A stretch of DNA of 13,822 bases from Caryophanales bacterium UBA3260 (GCA_002362595.1 DEUO01000127.1:1-13822), one strand, 5' to 3'. Positions 1 to 7,368 are shown, counted from the stretch's first letter. Program-made: numbers and translations. The notes: generated from the sequence alone by a model not told the origin.

Positions 1-824
1 AAACTTTTCTTAACATTTAAAAATTTACTAGCAATTGTTCTTTCTTTTAATATTACTGGAATAATTAAATAATATATTATAAAAGATACAATTAATACAT
101 GATGATTACCTATAAAAATACTCATAATAATAACTAAAATAAAATACAAAAATAAATCTAAAAAAGCTATAGTTAGTCTTCTTAAAGGTGAAACAACATT
201 AGCTAAAGTCTTAGACTCCATATCTATTTTATCTCTAGATGGTAAATACTTATCTATTAAACACATAATTCCATATCCAATCATTCCCCCAGATGTATTT
301 AATATAAGATCATCTACATCAAATAATCTATAAGGTCTTGGATAAATAAAATAAAGACCTGTTAATTGAGTAATTTCAAAAAACAAACTAACTAAAAAAC
401 AAATTAAACTAGTCTTCAAAAAGCTACATTTATAATAATATTTTAAATACATACCTAAAGGAATCGTCATAAATATATTAAAAATAACTACATAGAATGA
501 TGAATCTAAAATAGCTTTTATATAAGTACTAGGATCATTTAATACTAAAGGACTATCTTTAATAAAATCGCCAACAAAAGAAAAAGGAATTAAATTCATC
601 GTCGGCGTTGTAAGTTTGCTAACTTCATCAATATTAGGTAATGGTAATATTACTAAAAAATATATTGTTAAAAGATATAATACAAAAGAATATATTATAA
701 AAGTTCTTAATTTATGAATAGAACCATATTTATGATAATTACTTATAATAAAAGGAACAGTAATTAATAAAGCTACTAAAGGAAAGAATAAAAATGAACT
801 TTTAATTGCTTTTACATACTGCAT
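1..824 (-). CDS. VanZ-RDD fusion membrane protein, C-terminus cut by the left window edge
   Basis: An open frame starts with ATG at 824, preceded by a good ribosome binding site (AGAGGTGAT, about 5 bases upstream), and runs off the left edge after 274 codons without a stop. The translation is very hydrophobic, with several membrane segments. A VanZ-type domain fills roughly residues 40-200 and shows the family pattern FFEITQL (about 148-154) and RLFDVDDLILNTSGG (about 166-180). It is followed by the start of an RDD-type domain: PLRRLTIAFLDLF (about 213-225, with the Arg pair and Asp) and KERTIASKF near the edge, resembling the RDD GKTLGKKL segment. VanZ/RDD fusions are known in Bacillota but their function is poorly defined. 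VanZ itself is linked to low-level teicoplanin resistance in enterococci. It sits downstream of the htrA terminator and is probably transcribed alone. I saw no convincing promoter in the short gap. The domain call is firm; the function is not known. Confidence 0.85.
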   Translation of the reverse strand, partial: MQYVKAIKSSFLFFPLVALLITVPFIISNYHKYGSIHKLRTFIIYSFVLYLLTIYFLVILPLPNIDEVSKLTTPTMNLIPFSFVGDFIKDSPLVLNDPSTYIKAILDSSFYVVIFNIFMTIPLGMYLKYYYKCSFLKTSLICFLVSLFFEITQLTGLYFIYPRPYRLFDVDDLILNTSGGMIGYGIMCLIDKYLPSRDKIDMESKTLANVVSPLRRLTIAFLDLFLYFILVIIMSIFIGNHHVLIVSFIIYYLIIPVILKERTIASKFLNVKKS

Positions 825-875
825 AATATCACCTCTTTATATCACTATATCAGTTATTTGTTACATATAAGTTAC

Positions 876-903
876 AAAAAAGGAAATTGAATAATCAATT
901 TCC
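876..903 (-). terminator. Rho-independent terminator of htrA
   Basis: On the minus strand a perfect 9-bp stem GGAAATTGA / TCAATTTCC with a 4-base loop is followed by six T residues. The first stem base is the last base of the htrA TAG stop codon. It separates htrA from the VanZ-RDD gene. Confidence 0.85.
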
Positions 904-2270
904 TAAGTATTCATTCCTTTACTTCCTAAAGTAACATCTAATACCTTTTCATTTCCATCTCTTAGAACAGTAATTCTTACTTTTTCTCCCACATCATGTT
1001 TATATAATTGGAATTTAAAGAATGACGAATTTTCTACTTCTACATCATTGACTTTAAGAATTTTATCTCCTTTTTTAAGTCCGCCCTTATCAGCAGGAGA
1101 ACCTTTTTCAACTTCTTGAACATAAACACCACTAGCAGTAGGATTCATATAAGTAGCTTTAGCATCAGCAACAGTTACACCTATATAAGGATAAGAAATA
1201 CTTTCACCTTTAATAAATCTTTCGGCAATTTTTGTTGCTGTTTCTATTGGTATTGCAAAACCCATTCCTTCTATTTTATCACTAGCTAATTTCATGTTAG
1301 TAATACCAATTACTTGACCATTACTATTACATAAAGGTCCTCCTGAATTACCGTTATTTATCGCTGCATCAGTTTGTAATACTTCCATAACATATGAATT
1401 AGAATAAAATCCATTAGTTGCTGTTGTAACTTCTACATTACGATTCTTACCAGAAATAATACCACGTGTTGTCGTCCAAGCATAAATAGAAGAATCAAGC
1501 GGAGCTCCAACTGCAAAAGCTGTATCTCCTATTTTTAAATCTTCGCTACTACCAATCTCCGCAACAGATATAACTTCTTCTTTATCTACCGCAAGAAGTG
1601 CAACATCTGAATATGAATCATTACCAACTAAATCAACTTTTTCTCTTTCATTATTTGTAAATACAACCTTTATCTCATCTGCATTCTCAATAACATGATT
1701 ATTAGTTAATATAAATCCTTTATCTCCATCTACTTTATACACAAAACCAGTACCCGTAGCATATAGTTGATTCTTAACATAACTCTCAACTACTACTACT
1801 GAATCATAAACCTTCTCTACTGCCTCAGATATACCAGTATCTGTTACAGTAACTTCTCTTTTAGTTGTTTCAATAACTAAATGTTTCAAATAATATTCAT
1901 AAAAACAAGTAAAAGCTCCAAAGCATAATACAAACGTTACAACTACTGCTATAACAGGATAAATATATTTCTTTTTAGATTCAAATGAGCTTTTATTTGT
2001 AGAACCAATATTATTAACAGGTGGTACATTATTATCAACCTTTGGTTGTTCTTTTATTTCTTCTTTAACCTCTTCTTTTTTTATTATTTCATCATTCTTT
2101 GAAACACTATCTACATCAACAATCTTCTTTGGTCTTCCACGATGTGGTACCGTTTCAACAACAACCTCTTCTTGTTTATCTACCTTTTCTCCACAAACAA
2201 AGCAAAATTTTGAATCACTAGGTATTTTCGAATTACATTTTGAACAAATAATATCTTTTTCTTTTTTCAT
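903..2270 (-). CDS. htrA: HtrA/DegP-type membrane-anchored serine protease with N-terminal zinc ribbon
   Basis: This is an S1C-family (HtrA) protease, expected to degrade or refold damaged proteins on the outer face of the membrane. Numbering is from the ATG at 2270 (455 residues), chosen because AAAGGAAAG lies just upstream. A TTG at 2291 would add 7 residues but has no ribosome binding site. Order of parts: a cytosolic zinc ribbon (Cys9, Cys12, Cys23, Cys26, two CxxC pairs); an AT-hook-like RGRPKK (44-49); a charged Glu/Lys linker; one membrane segment (about 103-125); a trypsin-like domain with the triad His192 (TNNHV), Asp222 (SDVAL) and Ser309 (GNSGGPL); and one PDZ domain (about 360-450). 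All catalytic residues are present. It follows the PRPP synthetase gene by under 90 bases with no terminator between, so the two may be co-transcribed. The zinc ribbon is not part of classical HtrA but occurs on various Bacillota membrane proteins. Confidence 0.93.
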   Translation of the reverse strand: MKKEKDIICSKCNSKIPSDSKFCFVCGEKVDKQEEVVVETVPHRGRPKKIVDVDSVSKNDEIIKKEEVKEEIKEQPKVDNNVPPVNNIGSTNKSSFESKKKYIYPVIAVVVTFVLCFGAFTCFYEYYLKHLVIETTKREVTVTDTGISEAVEKVYDSVVVVESYVKNQLYATGTGFVYKVDGDKGFILTNNHVIENADEIKVVFTNNEREKVDLVGNDSYSDVALLAVDKEEVISVAEIGSSEDLKIGDTAFAVGAPLDSSIYAWTTTRGIISGKNRNVEVTTATNGFYSNSYVMEVLQTDAAINNGNSGGPLCNSNGQVIGITNMKLASDKIEGMGFAIPIETATKIAERFIKGESISYPYIGVTVADAKATYMNPTASGVYVQEVEKGSPADKGGLKKGDKILKVNDVEVENSSFFKFQLYKHDVGEKVRITVLRDGNEKVLDVTLGSKGMNT

Positions 2271-2276
2271 CTCATT

Positions 2277-2285
2277 CTTTCCTTT
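2277..2285 (-). promoter_or_regulatory. Ribosome binding site that sets the htrA start
   Basis: The minus-strand AAAGGAAAG lies 6 bases upstream of the ATG at 2270. The upstream in-frame TTG (2291) and ATG (2288) have no purine-rich motif in front of them, so 2270 is preferred. Confidence 0.6.
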
Positions 2286-2356
2286 CATCAATACTAATAA
2301 TAGTTATCAATTGTTAAGATTTTGTGAACTTTTTAAGAAAAAACAAAGAAATTAAA

Positions 2357-3499
2357 TTATTTTTTCTCTTTCATAAACTTTTCTTCAACTAATTTTACTG
2401 GATAAGATTTATCTCTTAATATATAAGAAATAGATAAATCATTATGAATATTATAAATAACTTCAGCTACTAGTTTAGAACAATCACAAATATGTAACCA
2501 TTTTTCTTTTTGATACTCTTCTGGAATATAAGATAAATTTGTTGTATAAACTCCATCAAACATTTTTTGTTCATACAATTCTTTAAATTTATCTATACCT
2601 TTAGTAAATAAGCAATATGTTGTAACTAAATATATGTATTTAACATTTCTTTTCTTAAGTTCTAAAATAACATCAAACATTGAACCACCACTAGAGATCA
2701 TATCATCACTAACTATTGCTGTATATCCATCTAAATCATCATTACCGCAATATTCATGAGCTATAACAGGATATTTACCATCTACTAAATTATTATAATC
2801 TCTTTGTTTAATAAAACTTCCAGCTTCTCTATGAATAAACTTAGAATTAAAAGAATTCAAATAAACATTGCGTCTTCCTGTCGCCCCATTATCAGGAGCT
2901 ACAAATACTAACTTTTTAAGTCTATTAGCACTTAAATCTCCAATAAGTCTTTCTAATATTGCATTTGTCGCAAAAATATTATCAAATTCCATATTATGTA
3001 TAGCATGTTCAACACCTTGATCATGTGCATCAAACGTAATAAAACTTTTTATACGACTCATTTCATCTATTTCGCGAAGTGTCATACCACATAATAAATT
3101 TTCACGTGTATTTCTTCTATGTTGTCTTCCTGCATACAATAGTGGCATTACTATATTAATATTCTTAGCATGGCAATTACTTGCTCCTATTCCATCCTTT
3201 AACTCTACAATCAAATCATTAGGACTTGTATGATTTATCATACCATGCATTTTATATTCTACTGAATAATTACCTATATCTGTAAGACAGAACATATCAG
3301 TACCACGTACTGTATCATTTATTTCAACCTTAAAATGACCATCTTCAAAGAAATTTTCTTTAATAGGTATAATAAACGTATATTTATCTTTATCTAAACC
3401 ATACATATCAAGTAAATGTTCATCTATCTTCTGTCCTAACTCAGACGCACTCTTAAAAACCATCAATCTTAAATTGTTATTTTCAACTTGTTCCTTCAT
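2357..3499 (-). CDS. prs: Divergent ribose-phosphate pyrophosphokinase (PRPP synthetase)
   Basis: The expected reaction is ribose 5-phosphate + ATP to PRPP + AMP, feeding purine, pyrimidine, NAD, His and Trp synthesis in the cytosol. The 380-residue protein keeps the family layout: FKVEINDTVRGTDMF (56-70, matching the GE..V.I.E.VRG.DVF strand), MPLLYAGRQHRR (118-129, in place of PY.PYARQDRK), FDAHDQG (156-162, in place of the metal-binding D.HA.Q..G), APDNGATGRR (201-210) and a phosphoribosyl loop SDDMISSGGSM (264-274, in place of DDMIDTAGT). It is about 60 residues longer than the usual enzyme of about 315, and several normally invariant positions differ. Similar longer forms annotated as PRPP synthetase are, to my recollection, found in Bacillota. 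The ATG at 3499 has AGGAG 7 bases upstream. It could have an altered specificity or be a second copy beside a classical prs elsewhere; the window cannot tell. Confidence 0.82.
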   Translation of the reverse strand: MKEQVENNNLRLMVFKSASELGQKIDEHLLDMYGLDKDKYTFIIPIKENFFEDGHFKVEINDTVRGTDMFCLTDIGNYSVEYKMHGMINHTSPNDLIVELKDGIGASNCHAKNINIVMPLLYAGRQHRRNTRENLLCGMTLREIDEMSRIKSFITFDAHDQGVEHAIHNMEFDNIFATNAILERLIGDLSANRLKKLVFVAPDNGATGRRNVYLNSFNSKFIHREAGSFIKQRDYNNLVDGKYPVIAHEYCGNDDLDGYTAIVSDDMISSGGSMFDVILELKKRNVKYIYLVTTYCLFTKGIDKFKELYEQKMFDGVYTTNLSYIPEEYQKEKWLHICDCSKLVAEVIYNIHNDLSISYILRDKSYPVKLVEEKFMKEKK

Positions 3500-3591
3500 A
3501 ATTCTACTCCTACCTCTTACTTTCTTATTTTTAAATATAATACTCTACATAAATTACCTTACCTTTCTAAACATACTTTATTACCAAAATA

Positions 3592-3600
3592 ATTATAACA
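3592..3600 (-). promoter_or_regulatory. Extended -10 promoter of the PRPP synthetase gene
   Basis: The minus strand reads TGTTATAAT, a perfect extended -10 (TGn + TATAAT). No good -35 is visible at 17 bases, where the terminator T-tract of copZ lies, as is common for extended -10 promoters. The predicted start leaves a leader of roughly 85 bases before the ATG, in which I see no recognisable riboswitch. Confidence 0.55.
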
Positions 3601-3611
3601 CTTTTCTCTAT

Positions 3612-3641
3612 TTAAAAAAGTAAATCTTACCCGATTTACTT
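3612..3641 (-). terminator. Rho-independent terminator of the csoR-copA-copZ operon
   Basis: The minus strand has a 9-bp stem AAGTAAATC / GATTTACTT with a 6-base loop, then a T-tract. It begins 4 bases after the copZ stop codon and isolates the copper operon from the following gene. Confidence 0.85.
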
Positions 3642-3645
3642 CCAT

Positions 3646-3876
3646 TTATGAAATTTTAACCACATCAAAATCAACATCCTTAATCGCATTAATTAAAATT
3701 TCATCAGCTACATCTCCATTTAAATATACTTCTGCTTGTTTTTTAGTTAAATTTACCTTTACTTTAGCTACTTGTTCTATCTCTTTTAAAGCATTTTCTA
3801 CTTTCATAACACAATGATTACAATGCATTCCTTCTATGTCAATTATCTTTTTTATCTTTTTACTAAACATTTTCAT
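3646..3876 (-). CDS. copZ: Copper chaperone (HMA domain)
   Basis: A 76-residue single heavy-metal-associated domain carrying GMHCNHC, with Cys19 and Cys22 forming the CxxC that binds Cu(I). Length and predicted beta-alpha-beta-beta-alpha-beta order fit CopZ, which carries Cu(I) in the cytosol to the exporter CopA and to the repressor CsoR. The ATG at 3876 overlaps the 3' end of copA by 14 bases. A second ATG at 3870 (74 residues) is better spaced from the purine-rich AGAAGAG and may be the true start. Either way it should be translated by coupling with copA. It is the last gene of the copper operon. Confidence 0.93.
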   Translation of the reverse strand: MKMFSKKIKKIIDIEGMHCNHCVMKVENALKEIEQVAKVKVNLTKKQAEVYLNGDVADEILINAIKDVDFDVVKIS

Positions 3877-6082
3877 CTCTTCTTTCTAATTTTATATTTT
3901 TAAGTCTTAAAGCATTAAATACAACAGTCAAACTACTTAAAGTCATTGCTAGCGAAGCAAGCATTGGATTTAACTTTATATTTGGATATAAACCTAATGC
4001 TGCTGGTATCATTAACACATTATAGAAGAAAGCCCAAAACAAATTCTGTTTTATATTTCTTATTGTATATTTACTTATCTTAATTAAATGATTAATTTTC
4101 TTTATATCATCATTAAGCAAAATAACATCTGCTGTCTGCGTAGCAATATCAGTTGCATTACTTATTGAAACTCCTATATTTGCGTTTGCTAAAGATGGTG
4201 CATCATTAATTCCATCCCCTACCATCATAACAATATGACCTTTATCTTTCATCTTTTTAATAACAGATGCCTTTTCTTCCGGCAATACATCGGCAATAAC
4301 TTTCTTAATACCTAATGAATCTGCTATAATTTTTGCCGTATTTTCATTATCGCCAGTTAACATTATAACTTCTATATTATTATCTTTAAGTTCCCATATA
4401 GTATCAGTTATATTATTTCTAATAATATCACTTACCCCTATTAACGCCTTAATCTCTTTATTTATTACAACGTAAACAACACTATTAGCATTTAAAGATA
4501 ATTTTTCTTCATCATCTTGATATTTATTTTCTATCTTTAACTTCTTTAGAATCTTTGCATTACCTAAATATATTTTATCACCATTTATCTTACCTTCTAA
4601 TCCAATACCATCTATATTTTTAAAATTTTCAACTTCATACATTTTTAAATCTTTTTCTTTTTGATAATCAGTAAAAGCTTTACTTATCGGATGAGATGAC
4701 TGTGCTTCTAAACTACATACTTTACTTAATAAACGATCATTACTTTCATTACTATAATTATATAACTTAGATATTTTTAAATTACCATAAGTAAGTGTAC
4801 CTGTTTTATCAAAAACAATTGTATCAACCTTATTTATTAATTCTAATGTCTCACTATTCTTTACTAAAATTCCATGACTAGCACATAAACCTTCACTAAC
4901 AACAATAGCTAAAGGAGTTGCAAGCCCTAAAGCACAAGGACATGCTACAACTAATACCGAAACAAATGTGTTTATTAATTCATTTACAGGGACTCTTAAA
5001 ACTAAATTAACTATTAAAGATAAAAATGCAATAATTAAAACTACCGGTACAAAATAACTACTTATTTTATCTACTAAACGAGCTATCTTACTCTTTGTAT
5101 TAGTTGCTTCTAAAACTAACTTAACTATTCCTGAAATAGTTGATTCACGTCCTATTTTCTCCGCTCTATAAAAAATTAAACCATCATAATTAATACTACC
5201 AGCTACAACATTATCACCAATTTTCTTTTTAACAGGAATAGATTCCCCAGTAATAAAAGTTTCATCTAAATGTGTTTCTCCTTTAGTAATAACTCCATCA
5301 ACTGCAACCTTCATACCTGGTTTAGCGACCAAAGTCATTCCTATTTTAACATCATCAATCGTAACTTCCTTTTGCTTACCATTATCTAATACAAGTGCTT
5401 TTTCTGGTGTTATAAGTGACAACTTCCTTATTGCTTCCTTAGTCTTATTCTTACTTTTAAGATCAATAAATCTGCCTAATTTAATAAAAAATATAACCAT
5501 TGATACAGATTCAAAATATAACATATGAGTAAATTCATACTTACCATTTATAATCATAAAAGTACTATATAAACTATATAAATAACTACTTAAAACACCT
5601 ATACTTACTAAAGTATCCATATTAGGAGTCTTATGAATAAAATTCTTATATCCGTTTTTTAAAATATCAAAACCATATATTAAAAATAAAGTAGATAGTA
5701 ATAATAAACTAAAAGCATAATTCTTAGGATATTTATTAATACTTAAATAAGGTAATTCCCTTAACTCAAACATATGAGCCATCGAAATATACATTATAAG
5801 AATCGCTAATATTCCAAATAAAATTAAATATCTTTTATTTTTACTATTCTCCTTCTCTTCCTTTTTCTCATCATATATTCCTAAAGACTTAAATCCAGCT
5901 TCTTTTATAAATTCTTCTAAATCTTCCATATGTAAATTATCTTCATAACTTATATTTGCTGTTGCAAGTACTAAATTAACAGAAGCATCTAAAATTCCTT
6001 CTTGTTTATTTAAATACTTTTCAAGCCCACTAGAACAAGCGCTACATGTCATTCCTTCGATACTTAGAATTATTTTTTTCAT
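3863..6082 (-). CDS. copA: Copper-exporting P1B-type ATPase
   Basis: A 739-residue Cu(I) efflux ATPase of the cytoplasmic membrane. It has one N-terminal HMA domain with GMTCSAC (Cys13, Cys16), then membrane helices from about residue 83. The actuator loop contains TGES (278-281). The ion-path CPC is at 381-383, the phosphorylated Asp425 is in DKTGTLT, and the nucleotide-domain His-Pro at 464-465 is in SSHPIS. MLTGDN (574-579) and GDGINDAP (622-629) complete the P domain. The last two helices carry Tyr687-Asn688 and Met713..Ser716-Ser717, the residues typical of the Cu(I)-specific P1B-1 subgroup. Only one HMA domain is present where Bacillus has two. The start codon is 4 bases after the csoR stop, and AGGTGAT upstream serves as ribosome binding site and contains that stop. 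All catalytic motifs are intact. Confidence 0.97.
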   Translation of the reverse strand: MKKIILSIEGMTCSACSSGLEKYLNKQEGILDASVNLVLATANISYEDNLHMEDLEEFIKEAGFKSLGIYDEKKEEKENSKNKRYLILFGILAILIMYISMAHMFELRELPYLSINKYPKNYAFSLLLLSTLFLIYGFDILKNGYKNFIHKTPNMDTLVSIGVLSSYLYSLYSTFMIINGKYEFTHMLYFESVSMVIFFIKLGRFIDLKSKNKTKEAIRKLSLITPEKALVLDNGKQKEVTIDDVKIGMTLVAKPGMKVAVDGVITKGETHLDETFITGESIPVKKKIGDNVVAGSINYDGLIFYRAEKIGRESTISGIVKLVLEATNTKSKIARLVDKISSYFVPVVLIIAFLSLIVNLVLRVPVNELINTFVSVLVVACPCALGLATPLAIVVSEGLCASHGILVKNSETLELINKVDTIVFDKTGTLTYGNLKISKLYNYSNESNDRLLSKVCSLEAQSSHPISKAFTDYQKEKDLKMYEVENFKNIDGIGLEGKINGDKIYLGNAKILKKLKIENKYQDDEEKLSLNANSVVYVVINKEIKALIGVSDIIRNNITDTIWELKDNNIEVIMLTGDNENTAKIIADSLGIKKVIADVLPEEKASVIKKMKDKGHIVMMVGDGINDAPSLANANIGVSISNATDIATQTADVILLNDDIKKINHLIKISKYTIRNIKQNLFWAFFYNVLMIPAALGLYPNIKLNPMLASLAMTLSSLTVVFNALRLKNIKLERRDENV

Positions 6083-6086
6083 TAGA

Positions 6087-6395
6087 TCACCTATTCATTC
6101 TTTCAAATAATGCTACTACTTCATCAATAACTTCTAATTTATCATTTTTTATATCTTCGACTACACATGAACTTAAATGTTCCTTTAATAATTCTGTTCC
6201 TAAACTCTTAAGTGACTTATCTATCGCCGAAATCTGTATAAGAATATCTGCGCAATAGCGTTCATTATCTATCATCTGTCTTATCCCCTTTATCTGACCT
6301 TCAATAATATTTAATCTCTTTGTTATTTTCTTCTTTTCTTCTTCAGTACGCTGTTTCTTCCTTGAACAATCATGACAATTAGTACAATTCTGCAT
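6087..6395 (-). CDS. csoR: Copper-sensing repressor CsoR
   Basis: A 102-residue all-helical repressor of the CsoR/RcnR family. The Cu(I) ligands are Cys48 (in ERYCADIL), His73 and Cys77 (in KEHLSSC). The spacings of 25 and 4 equal those of the Cys36-His61-Cys65 triad of Mycobacterium tuberculosis CsoR, and this Cys-His-Cys pattern marks copper sensors rather than nickel, formaldehyde or persulfide sensors. The helix segment KRLNIIEGQIKGI (26-38) is the family hallmark. Binding of Cu(I) should release DNA and induce the operon. The first residues hold an extra CTNCHDC (Cys4, Cys7, Cys10). The ATG at 6395 is preceded by GGGTGAT. It is the first gene of the copper operon and lies directly downstream of a matching operator. 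Confidence 0.95.
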   Translation of the reverse strand: MQNCTNCHDCSRKKQRTEEEKKKITKRLNIIEGQIKGIRQMIDNERYCADILIQISAIDKSLKSLGTELLKEHLSSCVVEDIKNDKLEVIDEVVALFERMNR

Positions 6396-6413
6396 CTTAT
6401 ATCACCCAAAATA

Positions 6414-6442
6414 ATTATATACCCCAATAGGGTATTTGTAAA
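6414..6442 (-). promoter_or_regulatory. Promoter of the copper operon
   Basis: On the minus strand TTTACA (-35, 6437-6442) and TATAAT (-10, 6414-6419) are separated by exactly 17 bases, and the CsoR-type operator occupies the spacer. It precedes csoR by a leader of less than 20 bases. Confidence 0.85.
6419..6435. promoter_or_regulatory. CsoR operator (copper box)
   Basis: The 17-base dyad ATACCCCAATAGGGTAT consists of ATACCC and GGGTAT arms around a short centre. This matches the known CsoR operator type, G/C runs flanked by TA-rich ends. Its position between -35 and -10 means bound apo-CsoR would block RNA polymerase. Confidence 0.85.
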
Positions 6443-6474
6443 TCTATTTCAAATACCTTATATGCTACTTAACT

Positions 6475-6483
6475 ATTATACCA
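6475..6483 (-). promoter_or_regulatory. Possible second, upstream promoter of the copper operon
   Basis: The minus strand reads TGGTATAAT, an extended -10 with no good -35, just after the uppP terminator T-tract. Transcription from it would start upstream of the CsoR operator. Confidence 0.35.
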
Positions 6484-6484
6484 T

Positions 6485-6509
6485 AAAAAAGGAATGCTAA
6501 ACGCATCCC
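6485..6509 (-). terminator. Rho-independent terminator of uppP
   Basis: The minus strand has a 7-bp stem GGGATGC / GCATTCC (one G-T pair) with a 5-base loop, followed by six T residues. It begins 3 bases after the uppP stop codon. Confidence 0.8.
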
Positions 6510-6512
6510 CCA

Positions 6513-7340
6513 TTATTTTAAAAACAAGAAATAAGCTATTACTAAGATTCCTAATATAATACGATACCATCCAAATACTTTGAAATCATGTTTTCTTATA
6601 TAACTCATTAAGAATTTAATAATTAAAATACTTACGATAAATGCTACTAAACAGCCTATTCCTAAAAGTAAAAGTTCTGATACTTGGAAGAGAAAACCAA
6701 CATCTAAAACATATTTAACTAGTTTTAAAAATGATGCTCCAGCCATTACTGGTATAGCTAAGAAGAAAGTAAACTCAGCAGCAACACTTCTTTCTAAACC
6801 AAGAATCAAGCCACCAATTATCGTAGATCCGCTCCTACTTGTACCAGGTATTAAAGACAATAATTGAAATCCTCCAACGCCTAATGCTTGCTTATAAGTA
6901 ATATCATTTAACTTCTTAGTATTTCTTTTACCAAAATTCTTAGATTCAATTACTATAAAAATTATACCATATACAATTAATGCTAAGGATACAACAATAC
7001 TATTATATAAATGTTCATCTAACCAGTCATCAAATAATATTCCAATAACAGCTGCTGGTATACATGCTACTAGTATCTTACCCCATAAATTTAAAGTATC
7101 TTTAGTGTCTTCTTTCGTTTTACCAAATCCCCAAGGAAATATTGTTTTAAAATACATTATAACAACAGCTAATATAGCTCCTAATTGTATAACTACTTCA
7201 AATAATTTATAAAACTCTTCACTAACTCCTAAGTGAACAAACTCATCTAATAAAATCATATGACCTGTAGATGATATTGGCAACCACTCAGTTATTCCTT
7301 CTACTATTCCAAATAATATTGCTTTTAATATTTCTAGCAT
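6513..7340 (-). CDS. uppP: Undecaprenyl-diphosphate phosphatase
   Basis: A 275-residue integral membrane enzyme of the BacA/UppP family. It removes a phosphate from undecaprenyl diphosphate so that the lipid carrier can be reused for peptidoglycan and other wall polymers. Both family motifs are intact: the first segment GIVEGITEWLPISSTGH (11-27) with Glu14, Glu18, Ser23-Ser24 and His27, and the second PGTSRSG (165-171) with Arg169. Length and the repeated hydrophobic segments fit the family. The ATG at 7340 follows AAGGAGAG with 7-base spacing. It is a single-gene unit between the terminators of ftsI and of itself. Overexpression of such genes gives bacitracin resistance, but here it is ordinary wall metabolism. 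Confidence 0.97.
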   Translation of the reverse strand: MLEILKAILFGIVEGITEWLPISSTGHMILLDEFVHLGVSEEFYKLFEVVIQLGAILAVVIMYFKTIFPWGFGKTKEDTKDTLNLWGKILVACIPAAVIGILFDDWLDEHLYNSIVVSLALIVYGIIFIVIESKNFGKRNTKKLNDITYKQALGVGGFQLLSLIPGTSRSGSTIIGGLILGLERSVAAEFTFFLAIPVMAGASFLKLVKYVLDVGFLFQVSELLLLGIGCLVAFIVSILIIKFLMSYIRKHDFKVFGWYRIILGILVIAYFLFLK

Positions 7341-7359
7341 ATTTTCACTCTCCTTAAAG

Positions 7360-7368
7360 ATTATAGCA
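7360..7368 (-). promoter_or_regulatory. Possible extended -10 promoter of uppP
   Basis: The minus strand reads TGCTATAAT immediately upstream of the uppP ribosome binding site, after an A/T-tract region. No -35 is visible. Transcription starting about 7 bases downstream would leave almost no leader and might clip the ribosome binding site, so this is uncertain. Confidence 0.35.

Noticed and set aside
1..824. VanZ together with ddl as a sign of a glycopeptide-resistance cluster
   Set aside because: There is no vanH, vanX, vanS or vanR. The ligase has the D-Ala-D-Ala type Tyr in its omega loop, and the VanZ gene is over 10 kb from ddl.
825..875. Promoter for the VanZ-RDD gene (TATAGT, direct GTAAC repeats)
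   Set aside because: No -35 lies at a suitable distance, so the match is too weak to list.
2292..2356. Terminator or promoter between the PRPP synthetase gene and htrA
   Set aside because: No stem followed by a T-tract is visible, and candidate -35/-10 pairs have poor spacing, so I left the two genes as possibly co-transcribed.
3500..3591. Riboswitch in the PRPP synthetase leader
   Set aside because: The leader has no conserved riboswitch core or stable helices that I can recognise.
6046..6258. Open frame on the plus strand
   Set aside because: It lies antisense to csoR and the start of copA, both with clear family motifs. The translation resembles nothing.
6513..7340. uppP/bacA as an acquired bacitracin-resistance gene
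   Set aside because: It is a housekeeping enzyme with composition like its neighbours and no mobile-element context.
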